Shown here one piece after another: positions 7,869 to 16,847 of a stretch of 64,000 nucleotides of DNA. Numbering within the stretch: the stretch's first letter is position 1; the number at the start of each line of letters is the position of its first letter. The stretch is from the NCBI RefSeq assembly GCF_017876165.1, contig NZ_JAGINQ010000017.1, positions 1 through 64,000 of the forward strand, in the 5' to 3' direction. The DNA comes from Azospirillum soli. Lineage in GTDB: Bacteria > Pseudomonadota > Alphaproteobacteria > Azospirillales > Azospirillaceae. The translations under genes were made by a program, and so were the position numbers. The notes beneath the pieces were generated by a model that was given only the letters and a program-made list of their open reading frames with translations, was not told where the DNA came from and ran no database searches.

Positions 7869-8246
7869 TCATCGCCGCGCCGTCACCTCGATTTCGATCT
7901 TCATGCGGGAATCGATCAGGGGGCAGACCACCGTCGTGTTCGCCGGCCGGATGTCCGCGAAGTAATCCCCCAGGATCGGGGCGACCCGCGCGAAATCGGC
8001 GGCGTCGGCCAGATAAACGCGCACGCGCACCACATGCTCCAGCGCCGCGTCGGCCTCGCGCAGGGCGGCGCGGATGTTCCGGAAGGTCTGGTGCGTCTGT
8101 TCCACCACATCGTCGGATATGGTGCCGGCCGCGTAGTCGAATCCGGTCGTGCCGGACACGAACACCCACTTGCCGTCCACCACGGCGCGGGAATAGCCGG
8201 CCAGCCGTTCGAAGCTGGAGCCGGAGGAGATCAGCTTGCGGTCCAT
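7869..8246 (-). CDS. RidA (YjgF/UK114) family protein
   Basis: The 125-residue product starts MDRKLISSGSSFE and carries the Rid signature: AVVDGKWVFVSGTTGFDY, a VRVYLADAADFARV strand and the C-terminal LIDSRMKIEIEVTAR. RidA proteins are homotrimers that hydrolyse reactive enamine/imine intermediates of amino-acid metabolism; the catalytic arginine of the archetype sits before the C-terminal EIE, and here R is present in SRMKIEIE. A longer frame continues upstream, but the family start fixes the ATG at 8246. It is divergent from the DUF4139 gene. Confidence 0.88.
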   Translation of the reverse strand: MDRKLISSGSSFERLAGYSRAVVDGKWVFVSGTTGFDYAAGTISDDVVEQTHQTFRNIRAALREADAALEHVVRVRVYLADAADFARVAPILGDYFADIRPANTTVVCPLIDSRMKIEIEVTARR

Positions 8247-8473
8247 GCGGCGGCGTCCTTCCCCAGGACTGCGGTGCAGTCTTTCGTCGTCGACGACCAG
8301 CATGACACAAACCGTTCCGTGCACCATCCCCACCGGAGGGCGAATCGGAGGGAAGGCGAATCGGCCCTTTCGCCTATGACTCTGGGTCCCGTGACATGGC
8401 CGCCGCAATCTTTCCCAAATGAGCGCGTATTCCCCTGTTTCAGGATGCCTCGATCAACGACGGAAGAAGCCGC

Positions 8474-10582
8474 ATGACCAGGATGCCGAAGACCGCCCTA
8501 TTCACTCTGATGGGGCCCTTTGTGATCGTGCCGTTGCTGGCGGTGCCGGCTTTCGCGGCCGATGCCGCGCCGGGTGCGCTGGCGCTGAAGCGGGTGCTGC
8601 TGTCCACCGGCGGCGTGGGCTATTTCGAGCATGAGGCGCGGGTGACCGGCGACGCCGCCCTGACGCTGGAGGTGCGGCGCGACCAGGTGGACGACGTGCT
8701 GAAGAGCATCGTCGTGTACGACGACCGGGGCGGCGTCGGCACGGTCGGGCTGCCGGGGCAGGAGCCGCTGGAAACAGCCTTCCGCGAACTGCCCTTCTCG
8801 CCGGACGACCTCGCCTCCCCCACCGCCATACTGAACGCGCTGAAGGGATCGGAAGTGCGTGCCCAGGGCGCGCGGGAAGTGACCGGCCGCCTGCTGTCGG
8901 TGACGGAGGAGACCGTTCAACTGCCGAACGGCGGCGGCACCGTCACGCGGCACCGGGTCAGCCTGATGACGGCGGACGGGCTGCGGCAGTTGGTGCTGGA
9001 GGAGACGGATTCGCTGCGCTTCACCGACCCGCGCGTGCAGGCGCAGTTGGACGCCGCGCTGGCCGCCGTCGCCGGGAACGCCGGCAAGGAGCGGCGGCGC
9101 CTGACCATCCGGACCACCGTGCCGAAGGACGGCGCGAACGCCGAGCGGACCGTGCGCGTCGCCTATGTGGTCGGCGCCCCGCTGTGGAAGGCGACCTACC
9201 GCCTGACCCTGCCCGACGCGCAATCGAAGACGGGCAATTTGCAGGGCTGGGCGGTGCTGGAGAACCTGAGCGGCGAGGACTGGAACGGGGTCGAGCTGTC
9301 GGTGGCGTCGGGCAATCCGGTGACCTTCCGGCAGGCGCTCTACGACGCCTATTTCGTCAACCGCCCGACCGTCCCGGTGGAGGTGCTCGGCCGCGTGCTG
9401 CCCAAGCCCGACGAGGGGGCCGTTGCCGCTGACGCCGTGGCCGAGAAATCGATGGCGCCGATGAACCGGGCGCAGATGGCTGCTCCCCCCGCGCCGGCTC
9501 CGATGGCCGCGCCGGCACCCATGGCAGGCCCCGTGGCAGGGATGAGCGCGATGGGCGCGCCGCAGCGCGCGGCGGAAACGATGGCGGCCGAGAACACGGA
9601 AGCAACCGCCCAAGTGCTGTTCCGCTACCCGCAACCGGTGACCGTGCCGAACGGCGGGACGCTGATGATGCCCATCGTCGCCCGCGCCGTTCCGGCCGAA
9701 CGGCTGGCGCTGTACCAGCCGGGCACCCAGCCGCGCCACCCGCTGGCCGCCGTCCGGCTGAATAATGACGGGGGAGGTGATGGCGGGAATAGGGGGCTGC
9801 CGCCGGGGGTTCTGACGCTGTACGAGGCGGTCGGGGGGGCTGCGGCCTATGTGGGCGACGCGCGGCTGGCGGCCCTTCCGGCGGGAGAAAGCCGGCTGCT
9901 GAGCTTCGCCGTCGATCAGGCGGTGACGGTGGACCGGTCTGAGCAGCCGAGCCGCACTATCTCCCGCGCCACGCTGGCCGATGGCGTGTTGCAGCTGACC
10001 GTGACGGAGCGGCAGACGACCACCTACCGCATCGCCGGCGCCGCCCGCGAGGACCGGACGGTCATCGTCGAGCACTCGCGCCGTCCGGGGTGGGATCTGG
10101 TGGAGCCCGCCGGCCCGGCGCCGGACAGCACGGCGACCGCCTATCGCCTGCCGGTGGCCGTGCCCGCCAGCAAGACGGTCAGCCTGACCGCGACGCTGGA
10201 GCGCCCGCGCACCGACCGGCTGGGGCTGGTCGATCTGTCGCCGGAGCAGGTGCAAGCCTATGCGTCCTCCGCCGAATTGCCGCCAGCCGTCCGCGAGGCG
10301 CTGGGCAAGGTCGCCGCGTTGCGCTCCGCCGTCGCGGAGAAGGAACGCCGCATCGCCGACATCGAGCGCGAGCAGGCCGAACAGGCCAAGGAGCAGGAAC
10401 GGATGCGCCAGAACCTCGATTCCCTGCCGCGCGACAGCGACCTGCACAAGCGCACGCTGACCAAGATGGGCGAGGCGGAAACCCGGCTGGACACGCTGGC
10501 GCGTGATCTTGCCACGGCGCGGAAGGACGCCGACGCGGCCCGCGCGAGCCTGCGCGAGCAGGTGCGGGCGATGCGGCTCTAA
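8474..10582 (+). CDS. DUF4139 domain-containing exported protein
   Basis: A 702-residue protein with an N-terminal signal peptide (hydrophobic core around 12-25, cleavage near AFAADA). The body has the mucoidy-inhibitor/DUF4139 style: beta-rich segments, the motif APLWKATYRL, and WAVLENLSGEDWNGVELSVASG. A low-complexity Ala/Pro/Met stretch (about 325-365) splits the domain. The last 90 residues are a predicted coiled coil (EKERRIADIEREQAEQAKE). It is probably periplasmic or envelope-associated; the function of the family is unknown. The start at 8474 gives a complete signal peptide. It stands alone, bounded by repeats at 10634-10769. Confidence 0.82.
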   Translation: MTRMPKTALFTLMGPFVIVPLLAVPAFAADAAPGALALKRVLLSTGGVGYFEHEARVTGDAALTLEVRRDQVDDVLKSIVVYDDRGGVGTVGLPGQEPLETAFRELPFSPDDLASPTAILNALKGSEVRAQGAREVTGRLLSVTEETVQLPNGGGTVTRHRVSLMTADGLRQLVLEETDSLRFTDPRVQAQLDAALAAVAGNAGKERRRLTIRTTVPKDGANAERTVRVAYVVGAPLWKATYRLTLPDAQSKTGNLQGWAVLENLSGEDWNGVELSVASGNPVTFRQALYDAYFVNRPTVPVEVLGRVLPKPDEGAVAADAVAEKSMAPMNRAQMAAPPAPAPMAAPAPMAGPVAGMSAMGAPQRAAETMAAENTEATAQVLFRYPQPVTVPNGGTLMMPIVARAVPAERLALYQPGTQPRHPLAAVRLNNDGGGDGGNRGLPPGVLTLYEAVGGAAAYVGDARLAALPAGESRLLSFAVDQAVTVDRSEQPSRTISRATLADGVLQLTVTERQTTTYRIAGAAREDRTVIVEHSRRPGWDLVEPAGPAPDSTATAYRLPVAVPASKTVSLTATLERPRTDRLGLVDLSPEQVQAYASSAELPPAVREALGKVAALRSAVAEKERRIADIEREQAEQAKEQERMRQNLDSLPRDSDLHKRTLTKMGEAETRLDTLARDLATARKDADAARASLREQVRAMRL

Positions 10583-10633
10583 CACCACTCTGCCACTCCC
10601 ATCTGCCGAGACAGGCTCAGCGGCTGCATGCTG

Positions 10634-10769
10634 CCCCTCTCCCCTCGTGGGAGAGGGGTTGGGGTGAGGGGGGCATACCGTCCGGCAGGACGGGAAAAGA
10701 GGCTCAATCGCATGTGCGGCTTTGCCGCATACCCCTCATCCCAACCCTTCTCCCACAAGGGGAGAAGGG
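10634..10769. repeat. Head-to-head pair of GC-rich palindromic repeats
   Basis: First palindrome CCCCTCTCCC/GGGAGAGGGG (10634-10658) is followed by TTGGGGTGAGGGG. The second, CCCTTCTCCC/GGGAGAAGGG (10745-10769), is preceded by CCCCTCATCCCAA, so the pair faces opposite ways around about 85 bases. Related units occur at 29383-29488, 47113-47155 and 62491-62630. The location between convergent genes (8474-10582 and 10814-11434) is typical of REP/BIME-type elements. Confidence 0.7.
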
Positions 10770-10813
10770 CTTTACGCCAGAACCGACCTCTCTTCGGAAG
10801 CTGCAGAGTGGTG

Positions 10814-11434
10814 TTAGCCGGCTTCCTTGGGGCGGGCTTCCTTCGGGCGAAAGGTGATGACGCGGTAGACGTACCAGACCGCGGTCGCACCGAGGATGAG
10901 GTTGGACACTGGGTTCACCCAGCCGGAGACCTTCTGGTACTGGTCTTCCAGCAGATAGCCGCTCCCGGCGAGGAACGCCGACCAGATCGCCGTTCCCGCC
11001 GCGGAGTAGATCAGGAAGCGCACCAGCGCCATGCCGGCGATCCCCGCCGGAACGGAGATCAGCGTCCGCACCGCCGGGATCAGGCGCCCGAAGAACACCG
11101 ACGCTCCGCAATGCCGCTGGAACCAGTGGGCGGCGTCATCAATCTCCTCCGGCCCCAGGGTCAGCCAGCGGCCGTGGCGGGCGGCGAGGCGCTTCAGCCG
11201 CTCGCAGCCGAGCCAGCGGCCCACATAGTACCAGAACAGCGCCCCGGCGACCGAACCGGCGGTGCCGGCCAGCACCACCAGCGCGAGGCTGAGTTCGCCG
11301 CGCGCGGCGGTGAAGCCCGCCAACGGCATGATCAGTTCCGACGGAATCGGCGGGAACACGTTTTCCACCAGCATCAGGACCGCGATGCCGAGATAGCCGG
11401 TCTGCTCCACCATGCGCGTGATCCAGTCAAACAC
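10814..11434 (-). CDS. DedA family membrane protein
   Basis: A 206-residue inner-membrane protein of the DedA/SNARE-associated (VTT) family. The start VFDWITRMVEQTGYLG, the segment ENVFPPIPSELIMPLAGF and the FFGRLIPAVRTLISVPAGIAGM segment with its conserved arginines are diagnostic. DedA proteins act in membrane lipid homeostasis, including undecaprenyl-phosphate or phosphatidylethanolamine transport in characterised members, and influence envelope stress and proton motive force. I choose the GTG at 11434 because GGAGGAGGCGAG precedes it closely and it matches the usual family start, instead of an ATG 30 bases upstream. Confidence 0.9.
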   Translation of the reverse strand: MFDWITRMVEQTGYLGIAVLMLVENVFPPIPSELIMPLAGFTAARGELSLALVVLAGTAGSVAGALFWYYVGRWLGCERLKRLAARHGRWLTLGPEEIDDAAHWFQRHCGASVFFGRLIPAVRTLISVPAGIAGMALVRFLIYSAAGTAIWSAFLAGSGYLLEDQYQKVSGWVNPVSNLILGATAVWYVYRVITFRPKEARPKEAG

Positions 11435-11562
11435 CTCGCCTCCTCCAGCGCTTGTGCATGACATAACCCCGCATGGGGAAATCGTTCCCTGCTGGACGGT
11501 TCAGGGAACCGCCCCGGCGGCCGGTGACGCCGGTCGCCGGGGGTGTGGCTAAGACTGGGGCC

Positions 11563-12033
11563 TCACGCCGACTTTTCGACCGTCGTGCCGCTGCAATAGG
11601 CCCAGTCGTCGCCTTGCAGCCCGAAGAACAGCGCGACCGGCTGCTTGCCGGAGCGGTCGATGACGACGCGGAAACGGTTGCCGGTGCAGGCGCCGGCCGC
11701 CTGCTTCTGGTAGGGAAGCTTGACGTGCTTGGACTTCAGGCAGCTGTCGGCGGCCTTCGGCGGGTTGGCGGACGCGTCGATCTTCTTGCCGTTCAGGACC
11801 ATGTAGTAGTTGGTCGCCTGCCCACCCTTCACGTCGGCCTTGATCTCGATCTTGCCGAAGCGGGACTTGTAGAGGCCGGCGTCCTGCTCCCCGTCCGGGG
11901 CGCCGGGCGGGATCGGCCGGAAGGAGATGGCGGCGCAGGCCGGCGGCTCCTTCTGGGCGTGGGCCGGCGAGGACAGCGTGACGGCGGCAAGGCCCGCAAC
12001 GAGCAGGGCACCGGAAAGACGCGACGGCGACAT
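11563..12033 (-). CDS. Exported hypothetical protein
   Basis: The 156-residue product has a clear signal peptide (LSGALLVAGLAAVTL, cleavage near AHAQ at residue 26). The mature part has four or more cysteines (PPACAAI, DSCLKSK, GACTGN, YCSGTT) that could form disulphides in the periplasm. No family is recognised. It lies downstream of the thioesterase gene with 35 bases between them and on the same strand, so may be co-transcribed. Function unknown. Confidence 0.75.
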   Translation of the reverse strand: MSPSRLSGALLVAGLAAVTLSSPAHAQKEPPACAAISFRPIPPGAPDGEQDAGLYKSRFGKIEIKADVKGGQATNYYMVLNGKKIDASANPPKAADSCLKSKHVKLPYQKQAAGACTGNRFRVVIDRSGKQPVALFFGLQGDDWAYCSGTTVEKSA

Positions 12034-12068
12034 TCAAACATCCCCCATGGCTGAAAAGGGAAACGGGC

Positions 12069-12512
12069 TCAGGCGGGCATCTGGCAGAAGCAGGTCTGCT
12101 GCATGATCGCGCAGTCCTTCTCCACACCGCCGTCGAGCATGGAAACCTCGACGCTGGTGACGGTCAGCGTGCAACCCGGCTTCAACACGCGGGCGCGGGC
12201 GATCATCACCTCGCCCTTGGCCGGGGACATCAGGTTGACCTTGAACTCCACCGCCAGAACCTCGCTGCCGGCCGGCATCAGGGTGTAGGCGGCGTAACCG
12301 CCGGCGTTGTCGGCCAGGGTCGTGACCATGCCCGCGTGAAAGAAGCCGTGCTGCTGCGTCAGGTCGGCGCGGAACGGCATGCGCATCTCGCAGAAGCCGG
12401 GCTCCGTGCGCGTCAGCTCGATCCCCAGCGTCTGGCAGATCGGCTGGCGGTCGAAGCTGGCGCGGATGCGCGCCTCCCAATCGGGGTCGCGGGGCTCGAA
12501 ACGCTTGGTCAA
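12069..12512 (-). CDS. PaaI-type hotdog-fold thioesterase
   Basis: A 147-residue hotdog protein. The helix GFFHAGMVTTLADNAGGYAA is the family hallmark: in PaaI-type acyl-CoA thioesterases the HGG-x-x-x-x-x-D region supplies catalysis, here HAG with Asp in LADNA. The strand VLAVEFKVNLMSPAKGE follows as usual. It hydrolyses acyl- or aryl-acyl-CoA, substrate unknown. The start is a TTG at 12512 preceded by GGAGGG, since no ATG fits the family start. It is the gene downstream of thiG, separated by about 50 bases. Confidence 0.85.
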   Translation of the reverse strand: MTKRFEPRDPDWEARIRASFDRQPICQTLGIELTRTEPGFCEMRMPFRADLTQQHGFFHAGMVTTLADNAGGYAAYTLMPAGSEVLAVEFKVNLMSPAKGEVMIARARVLKPGCTLTVTSVEVSMLDGGVEKDCAIMQQTCFCQMPA

Positions 12513-12563
12513 GGCAGGGTCCCTCCGGTTGTCCTCGTGAAGCGACCCTACCCTGCGCCAGCC

Positions 12564-13349
12564 TTACGTTCCAATCAAGCCGAGCTGCGGGCTGGACGGT
12601 TCGGCAAAGGCCCGCTTGGGCATGCGCCCGGCCAGACGCGCCGAACGCCCGGCGGACACGGCGTCGCGCATCGCCGCCGCCATGCGCACCGGATCGCGCG
12701 CCTTGGACACGGCGGTGTTCAGCAGCACGGCGGAGCAGCCAAGCTCCATCGCCAGCGCCGCGTCCGACGCCGTACCGATGCCGGCGTCCAGCACCACGGG
12801 CACCGGGCTGCGCGCGCAGATGGTTTCGATGGCGTGCGGGTTGCGGATGCCGAGACCAGAGCCGATGAAGGCCCCCAACGGCATCACCGCCGCCGCCCCG
12901 AGGTCGGCCAGCTTGCGGCAAGTCACCGGGTCGTCGTTGCAGTAGGGAAGCACGGTGAAGCCGTCGGCGACGAGTTCCTCGGTGGCGCGTAACAGCTCCT
13001 CCACGTCGGGGTAGAGCAGTTCGCGGTCGCCGATGACCTCCAGCTTGACCCAGTCGGTGCCCAGCGCCTCGCGCGCCAGCTGCGCGGTCAGCACAGCTTC
13101 CCGGGCGGTCAGGCAGCCGGCGGTGTTGGGGAGAAGTCCGACGCGGCCGCCCAGCACGTCCGCAATCACATCCACGAGGCTTTCCGAATAGCCGTCGAGG
13201 CTGATGCGGCGGATGGCGACGGTGGCGAGTTCGGTGCCGCTGGCCTCCAGCGAATCGAGCATGACCTGCTGGTTCGGGTAACCGGCGGTGCCGAGGAACA
13301 GACGCGACCGGAAGGTCCGGCCGGCGATGGTGAGGGTGTCGTCCTGCAT
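12564..13349 (-). CDS. thiG: Thiazole synthase ThiG
   Basis: The 261-residue TIM-barrel enzyme condenses deoxyxylulose 5-phosphate, dehydroglycine and ThiS thiocarboxylate to make the thiazole phosphate of thiamine. Seen here: RLFLGTAGYPN near the N-terminus, the Schiff-base lysine in DWVKLEVIGD (Lys102), YPDVEELLRATEEL, and the phosphate-binding PVVLDAGIGTASDAA and GCSAVLLNTAVSKARDP. The length is normal. It is the last gene of thiO-thiS-thiG, 12 bases after thiS, with an AGAGGA ribosome binding site before the ATG. Confidence 0.97.
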   Translation of the reverse strand: MQDDTLTIAGRTFRSRLFLGTAGYPNQQVMLDSLEASGTELATVAIRRISLDGYSESLVDVIADVLGGRVGLLPNTAGCLTAREAVLTAQLAREALGTDWVKLEVIGDRELLYPDVEELLRATEELVADGFTVLPYCNDDPVTCRKLADLGAAAVMPLGAFIGSGLGIRNPHAIETICARSPVPVVLDAGIGTASDAALAMELGCSAVLLNTAVSKARDPVRMAAAMRDAVSAGRSARLAGRMPKRAFAEPSSPQLGLIGT

Positions 13350-13361
13350 GGGGATATCCTC

Positions 13362-13571
13362 TCAGCCGCCCTGGATGGGGCGGACGATCTCGATGGCGTC
13401 GCCGGGGGAAAGCGGGGTTTCCGCCCAGCGGCGCGACGGCAGCACGGCCCCGTTCAGCGCCACGGCCACGCCGCGCGCCCCGGGGACGATGCCGCGTTCG
13501 GCCAGAAGCGCCGCGACGGTCGCGGCGGTGACCGCCTCGGCCCGGCCGTTGATCTGGATGGTCGCGCTCAT
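13362..13571 (-). CDS. thiS: Sulfur carrier protein ThiS
   Basis: A 69-residue ubiquitin-like sulfur carrier ending in the required Gly-Gly, which is adenylated and converted to a thiocarboxylate that donates sulfur to ThiG. The internal segment GVAVALNGAVLPSRRW and DAIEIVRPIQGG fit the family. Its ATG overlaps the stop of thiO in an ATGA, so translation is coupled. Confidence 0.96.
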   Translation of the reverse strand: MSATIQINGRAEAVTAATVAALLAERGIVPGARGVAVALNGAVLPSRRWAETPLSPGDAIEIVRPIQGG

Positions 13572-14749
13572 GCGGCGGCTCCCCTGGGCTGGAAGCGGGT
13601 GATGGCGAAGGGCCGGATCACCGGGTCGGCCTCGCCGGTCAGGATCAGCTTTGCCACCGAATCGGCGGTGACCGGGGTCAGCAGGATGCCGTTGCGGTGG
13701 TGCCCGGTGGCGAGGATCAGGCCATCGATGCCGGAAGGCCCAAGGATCGGCGCGTCGTCGCGGCTACCGGGGCGGAAGCCGACCCAGCTTTCCTCGATGG
13801 GCAGTTCGGCGATGCCCGGCAGGGCGCGCCACGCGCCTTCCAGAAGGGCGAACTGGCCGCCGGCCGTCAGGCGGTCGTCGAAGCCGCGCTCCTCGGTGGT
13901 GGCGCCGATCAGGAGGCGTCCGTCGAGGCGCGGGATCAGGTAGGTGCCGGGCGTCCACACGACGTGGCGGAGCAAGGGCAGACGCTCGTCCATGCGGACG
14001 CAGATCATCTGGCCTTTGATGGGGCGGACGGGGACGGGAGGCAGGCCGTCGATGCGGCCAGACCCGATGTTTCCGGACCAAGCTCCGGCAGCGAGGACGA
14101 CGCGGTCGGCGTCGATCAGGGTGTCGCCGACGCGGACGCCCGTGGCGCGGCCGTTTTGGACCTCGACGCGGGTGACGTTGGCGTGCTCGTGCACCCGGCC
14201 GCCGGCCTGGAGCACGGCGGCGTGCAGGGCGGCGGCGAGCTTGCGGTTGTCGACCTGATGGTCCTCGCGGCAATAGAGGGCGCCGGCCACGCCGGGTTGC
14301 AGGTAGGGCTCGCGGCGGCGGACCTCGGCGCCGGTCAGCCACTCCACCGGCAGACCGAGCTTGGTCTGGAAGTCGTGGAGAAAGCGCACCTTGGCCGCGT
14401 CGTCGGCGTTCAGTGCGATGACCATGGTGCCTTCGATGCGCAGTTCCACCGACTGGCCGGTGGCCGCCTCCAACTCCGCCGCGAAGGCGGGCCAGAGGGC
14501 TTGCGAGGCGCGGGTCAGGGGGAGAAGGCTCTCCTCGCCCGGTTCGGTCTCCACGCAGGCGGCGAGCATGCCGCCGGCCGCGTGGCTGGCCCCGCGCCCG
14601 GCGGCACCGCGGTCGAAGACATCGACACGGCAGCCGGCGGAGGCCAGACGCCACGCGATGGACAGGCCGATGACCCCGGCCCCGATAATGGCGACGGAAG
14701 GATTTGAGGACGGTAATGGGATTCGTGGCGCGGACGGCGCGATGACCAT
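13568..14749 (-). CDS. thiO: Glycine oxidase ThiO
   Basis: A 393-residue FAD-dependent oxidase that makes the iminoglycine used by ThiG. The dinucleotide-binding loop is IIGAGVIGLSIAWRLASAGC (about 20-39), and the DAO-family C-terminal segment VGFRPGSRDDAPILGPSGI is present, ending GLILATGHHRNGILLTP. First gene of thiO-thiS-thiG. The ATG at 14749 lies only eight bases downstream of the TPP riboswitch core, so ligand binding probably blocks its ribosome binding site. No thiC or thiE is in the window. Confidence 0.95.
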   Translation of the reverse strand: MVIAPSAPRIPLPSSNPSVAIIGAGVIGLSIAWRLASAGCRVDVFDRGAAGRGASHAAGGMLAACVETEPGEESLLPLTRASQALWPAFAAELEAATGQSVELRIEGTMVIALNADDAAKVRFLHDFQTKLGLPVEWLTGAEVRRREPYLQPGVAGALYCREDHQVDNRKLAAALHAAVLQAGGRVHEHANVTRVEVQNGRATGVRVGDTLIDADRVVLAAGAWSGNIGSGRIDGLPPVPVRPIKGQMICVRMDERLPLLRHVVWTPGTYLIPRLDGRLLIGATTEERGFDDRLTAGGQFALLEGAWRALPGIAELPIEESWVGFRPGSRDDAPILGPSGIDGLILATGHHRNGILLTPVTADSVAKLILTGEADPVIRPFAITRFQPRGAAA

Positions 14750-14757
14750 GCGGCGGC

Positions 14758-14850
14758 TCCCTTCGCTGGCATTATCCAGACAGGTTCGTTGGGTGTGATC
14801 TCAGCCACGCGGCGGACCCGCGCAGCACCCCAGCCAATGCCTGGATAATC
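14758..14850 (-). promoter_or_regulatory. TPP riboswitch (THI element) controlling thiO-thiS-thiG
   Basis: On the minus strand the conserved blocks appear in order: GGGGTGC (14825-14831), GGCTGAGATCACACCC, GAACCTG, and GGATAATGCCAGCGAAGGGA ending near 14758. These are the core pieces of the TPP-sensing thi-box. The 3' part, GCGAAGGGAG, doubles as the only Shine-Dalgarno-like sequence before the thiO ATG, so control is likely at translation initiation. No T-run terminator follows the aptamer. Confidence 0.93.
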
Positions 14851-14881
14851 GGAGAGAGCCTTCGCTTTTGCAACTCTAAAT

Positions 14882-16339
14882 CTAAAGAAGGATCGCCGCC
14901 GCGAGGCCCAGGAACGCGAAGAAGCCGACCACGTCGGTGATGGTGGTCAGGAACACCGAACTGGCCACCGCCGGGTCGATGCCCAGCTTGTCGAGCCCGA
15001 TCGGGATCAGCACACCGAACAGACCGGCGACGAACAGGTTGATGACGAGGGCGCAGGCGATGACCCCGCCGATCATGGGCGAGAACCAGAAGGCCGCAAT
15101 TAGGCCGACCAGCCCCGCGAAGACCCCGCCGTTGATGAGGCCAACCAGCATCTCCTTCCCCACCACGCGCAGCGCGTTGGAGGACGACAGCTCGTGGGTC
15201 GCCAGCGCGCGGACGGCGACGGTCAAAGCCTGGGTGCCGGCGTTGCCGCCCATGGACGCGACGATGGGCATCAGAACGGCCAGCGCCACGATCTGCTCGA
15301 TGGTCGCCTCGAACAGCGAGATGACGCCCGCCGCCAGGAAGGCGGTGACCAGATTGAGCCCCAGCCACCCCACGCGCGATTTGACGATGTCGCCGACGCC
15401 GCTGAACACGCCGGTGTCGCCGACGCCGCTCAGCTTGCGGATGTCGTCCTCCGCCTCCTCGTCGATGATGTGAACCACGTCGTCCACAGTGATGACGCCG
15501 ATCAGCCGCCCGCCGGCATCCACCACCGGGGCGGACACCAGGGCGTATTGGCGGAAGAGGTTCGCCACCTCCTCCTGGTCCATGGTCGCGGGGATGGCGT
15601 CCACCTCCTCCGTCACCAGATCGGCGATGCGGGCGGAGCGCTTCTGGCGCAGCAGGCGGGACAGCGGGACCGCGCCCACGACCCGGTGCATGGGATCCAC
15701 GACGAAGATGTCGTAGAAGTCCTCTGGCAGTTCGTCGGTGGCGGCGCGGACATAGTCGATGGTCTTGCCCACCGTCCAGAACTGCGGCACGGCCACCAGA
15801 TCGCGCTGCATCAGGCGACCGGCGGTGTATTCGTCGTAGGTCAGGTTTTCCTGGACCAGCGCGCGGTCTTCGGCGGGCAGGTTTTCCAGGATTTCCCGCC
15901 GCGTCTCCTCGTCCAGATCCTCGATGACGTCGACGGCGTCGTCGGTGTCCAGCTCGGCAACGGCGGCGGCCAGTTCCTTCGGCTCGAACAGCTCCACGAC
16001 CTCTTCGCGGAGGTCGGGGTTGAGGTGGGTCAGCACCTCGCCGTCGAAACCGGGCCGCAAAGCCTCGATCAGCCGTTCGCGGTCGTCATGGCCGAGCTGT
16101 TCGATCAGGTCGGCGATGTCGGCCGGATGCAACTCGTCCAGCTGGGCGCGCAGATCGTCCAGACGGCCGGCGTTCAGAAGCTCCACGACCTCTTCGACGA
16201 ACTCCGGCTCGACGCCGTAGGCACGCTCTTCCTCGCCTTCATCGCGGGATTGTTGGGCGTCGCGCGGCTGTTGCGGGCGCTCGGCTGGGCGCGGCTCATC
16301 GTCCGGAATACGATTCGGTTCCTGGGGGTCGGCGTGCAT
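14882..16339 (-). CDS. mgtE: Magnesium transporter MgtE
   Basis: A 485-residue Mg2+ channel. In order: a charged, Pro/Gln-rich N-terminal tail (1-45), the MgtE N domain of helical repeats (about 50-165: ELHPADIADLIEQL, DDAVDVIEDL), two CBS domains (about 165-295: YDIFVVDPMHRVVGAVPLSRLL and VSAPVVDAGGRLIGVITVDDVV), the plug helix, and five membrane helices (about 320-485) with the pore-region MPIVASMGGNAGTQALTV. The cytosolic domains sense Mg2+ and gate the pore. ATG at 16339 follows GGGAGGG; the longer upstream frame is rejected. Monocistronic. Confidence 0.95.
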   Translation of the reverse strand: MHADPQEPNRIPDDEPRPAERPQQPRDAQQSRDEGEEERAYGVEPEFVEEVVELLNAGRLDDLRAQLDELHPADIADLIEQLGHDDRERLIEALRPGFDGEVLTHLNPDLREEVVELFEPKELAAAVAELDTDDAVDVIEDLDEETRREILENLPAEDRALVQENLTYDEYTAGRLMQRDLVAVPQFWTVGKTIDYVRAATDELPEDFYDIFVVDPMHRVVGAVPLSRLLRQKRSARIADLVTEEVDAIPATMDQEEVANLFRQYALVSAPVVDAGGRLIGVITVDDVVHIIDEEAEDDIRKLSGVGDTGVFSGVGDIVKSRVGWLGLNLVTAFLAAGVISLFEATIEQIVALAVLMPIVASMGGNAGTQALTVAVRALATHELSSSNALRVVGKEMLVGLINGGVFAGLVGLIAAFWFSPMIGGVIACALVINLFVAGLFGVLIPIGLDKLGIDPAVASSVFLTTITDVVGFFAFLGLAAAILL

Positions 16340-16847
16340 GGCGGCACCCTCCCTTAACGATGGCAACGCGCCATGACGGCATGGTCCAGGGAACGGTCGG
16401 CCATGGCGCACCGGCGTTTGCAGGTTGGGGGAGCCCCGGTTGCGGAACACCGGGGCGCCCACCGAATATAGGTGCTCAACCGCTTTGTCCAGCGCGGCAA
16501 GCGGCGGCGCGGACGGGTGGAGAGCATGGCCCCGCGCGGTCGCCGGTCCGCAAGATCCCGTCGCGCGCACCAACAATTATTGCGCGCATAAAGTAAAAAA
16601 TTCCCCACCGCTAGCGTTCGTTTCCGTTTCGCATCAGCCCCATGCCGCGCAGCCGATCCATTGCCCGCACGTGTATTCTTGACGTATCGTGGCGCGGTCA
16701 TAGATTTCGGACGGCGTCACTGGCGCAAAACTTGCGCCGCACCGGAACTTGGTGCACCCATAGGGTGCGCCCGGCTTTCGGCCCCGGCTTTTGTCTTGGG
16801 TCTGCGGTCAAGACGGCGCGACGGCACCTCAACAAGCGGAAAGACCG
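16340..16847. other. 508-bp intergenic region between mgtE and the STAS gene
   Basis: Divergent upstream regions of mgtE (minus) and the STAS gene (plus). I see no gene. An AT-richer patch around 16570-16620 may hold the mgtE promoter. A candidate plus-strand promoter lies at 16679-16706. I found no sign of an Mg2+-sensing leader by eye. Confidence 0.5.
16679..16706 (+). promoter_or_regulatory. Candidate promoter for the STAS gene
   Basis: TTGACG (16679-16684), a 16-base spacer and TAGATT (16701-16706), about 140 bases before the STAS ATG. It matches sigma-70 hexamers reasonably but is only a by-eye match. Confidence 0.35.

Noticed and set aside
8498..10588. A 696-codon minus-strand frame opposite the DUF4139 gene
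   Set aside because: The plus-strand product has a signal peptide and family motifs; the minus-strand product has none.
16340..16576. An 80-residue N-terminal extension of MgtE
   Set aside because: It lacks family similarity; the ATG at 16339 has a good ribosome binding site.
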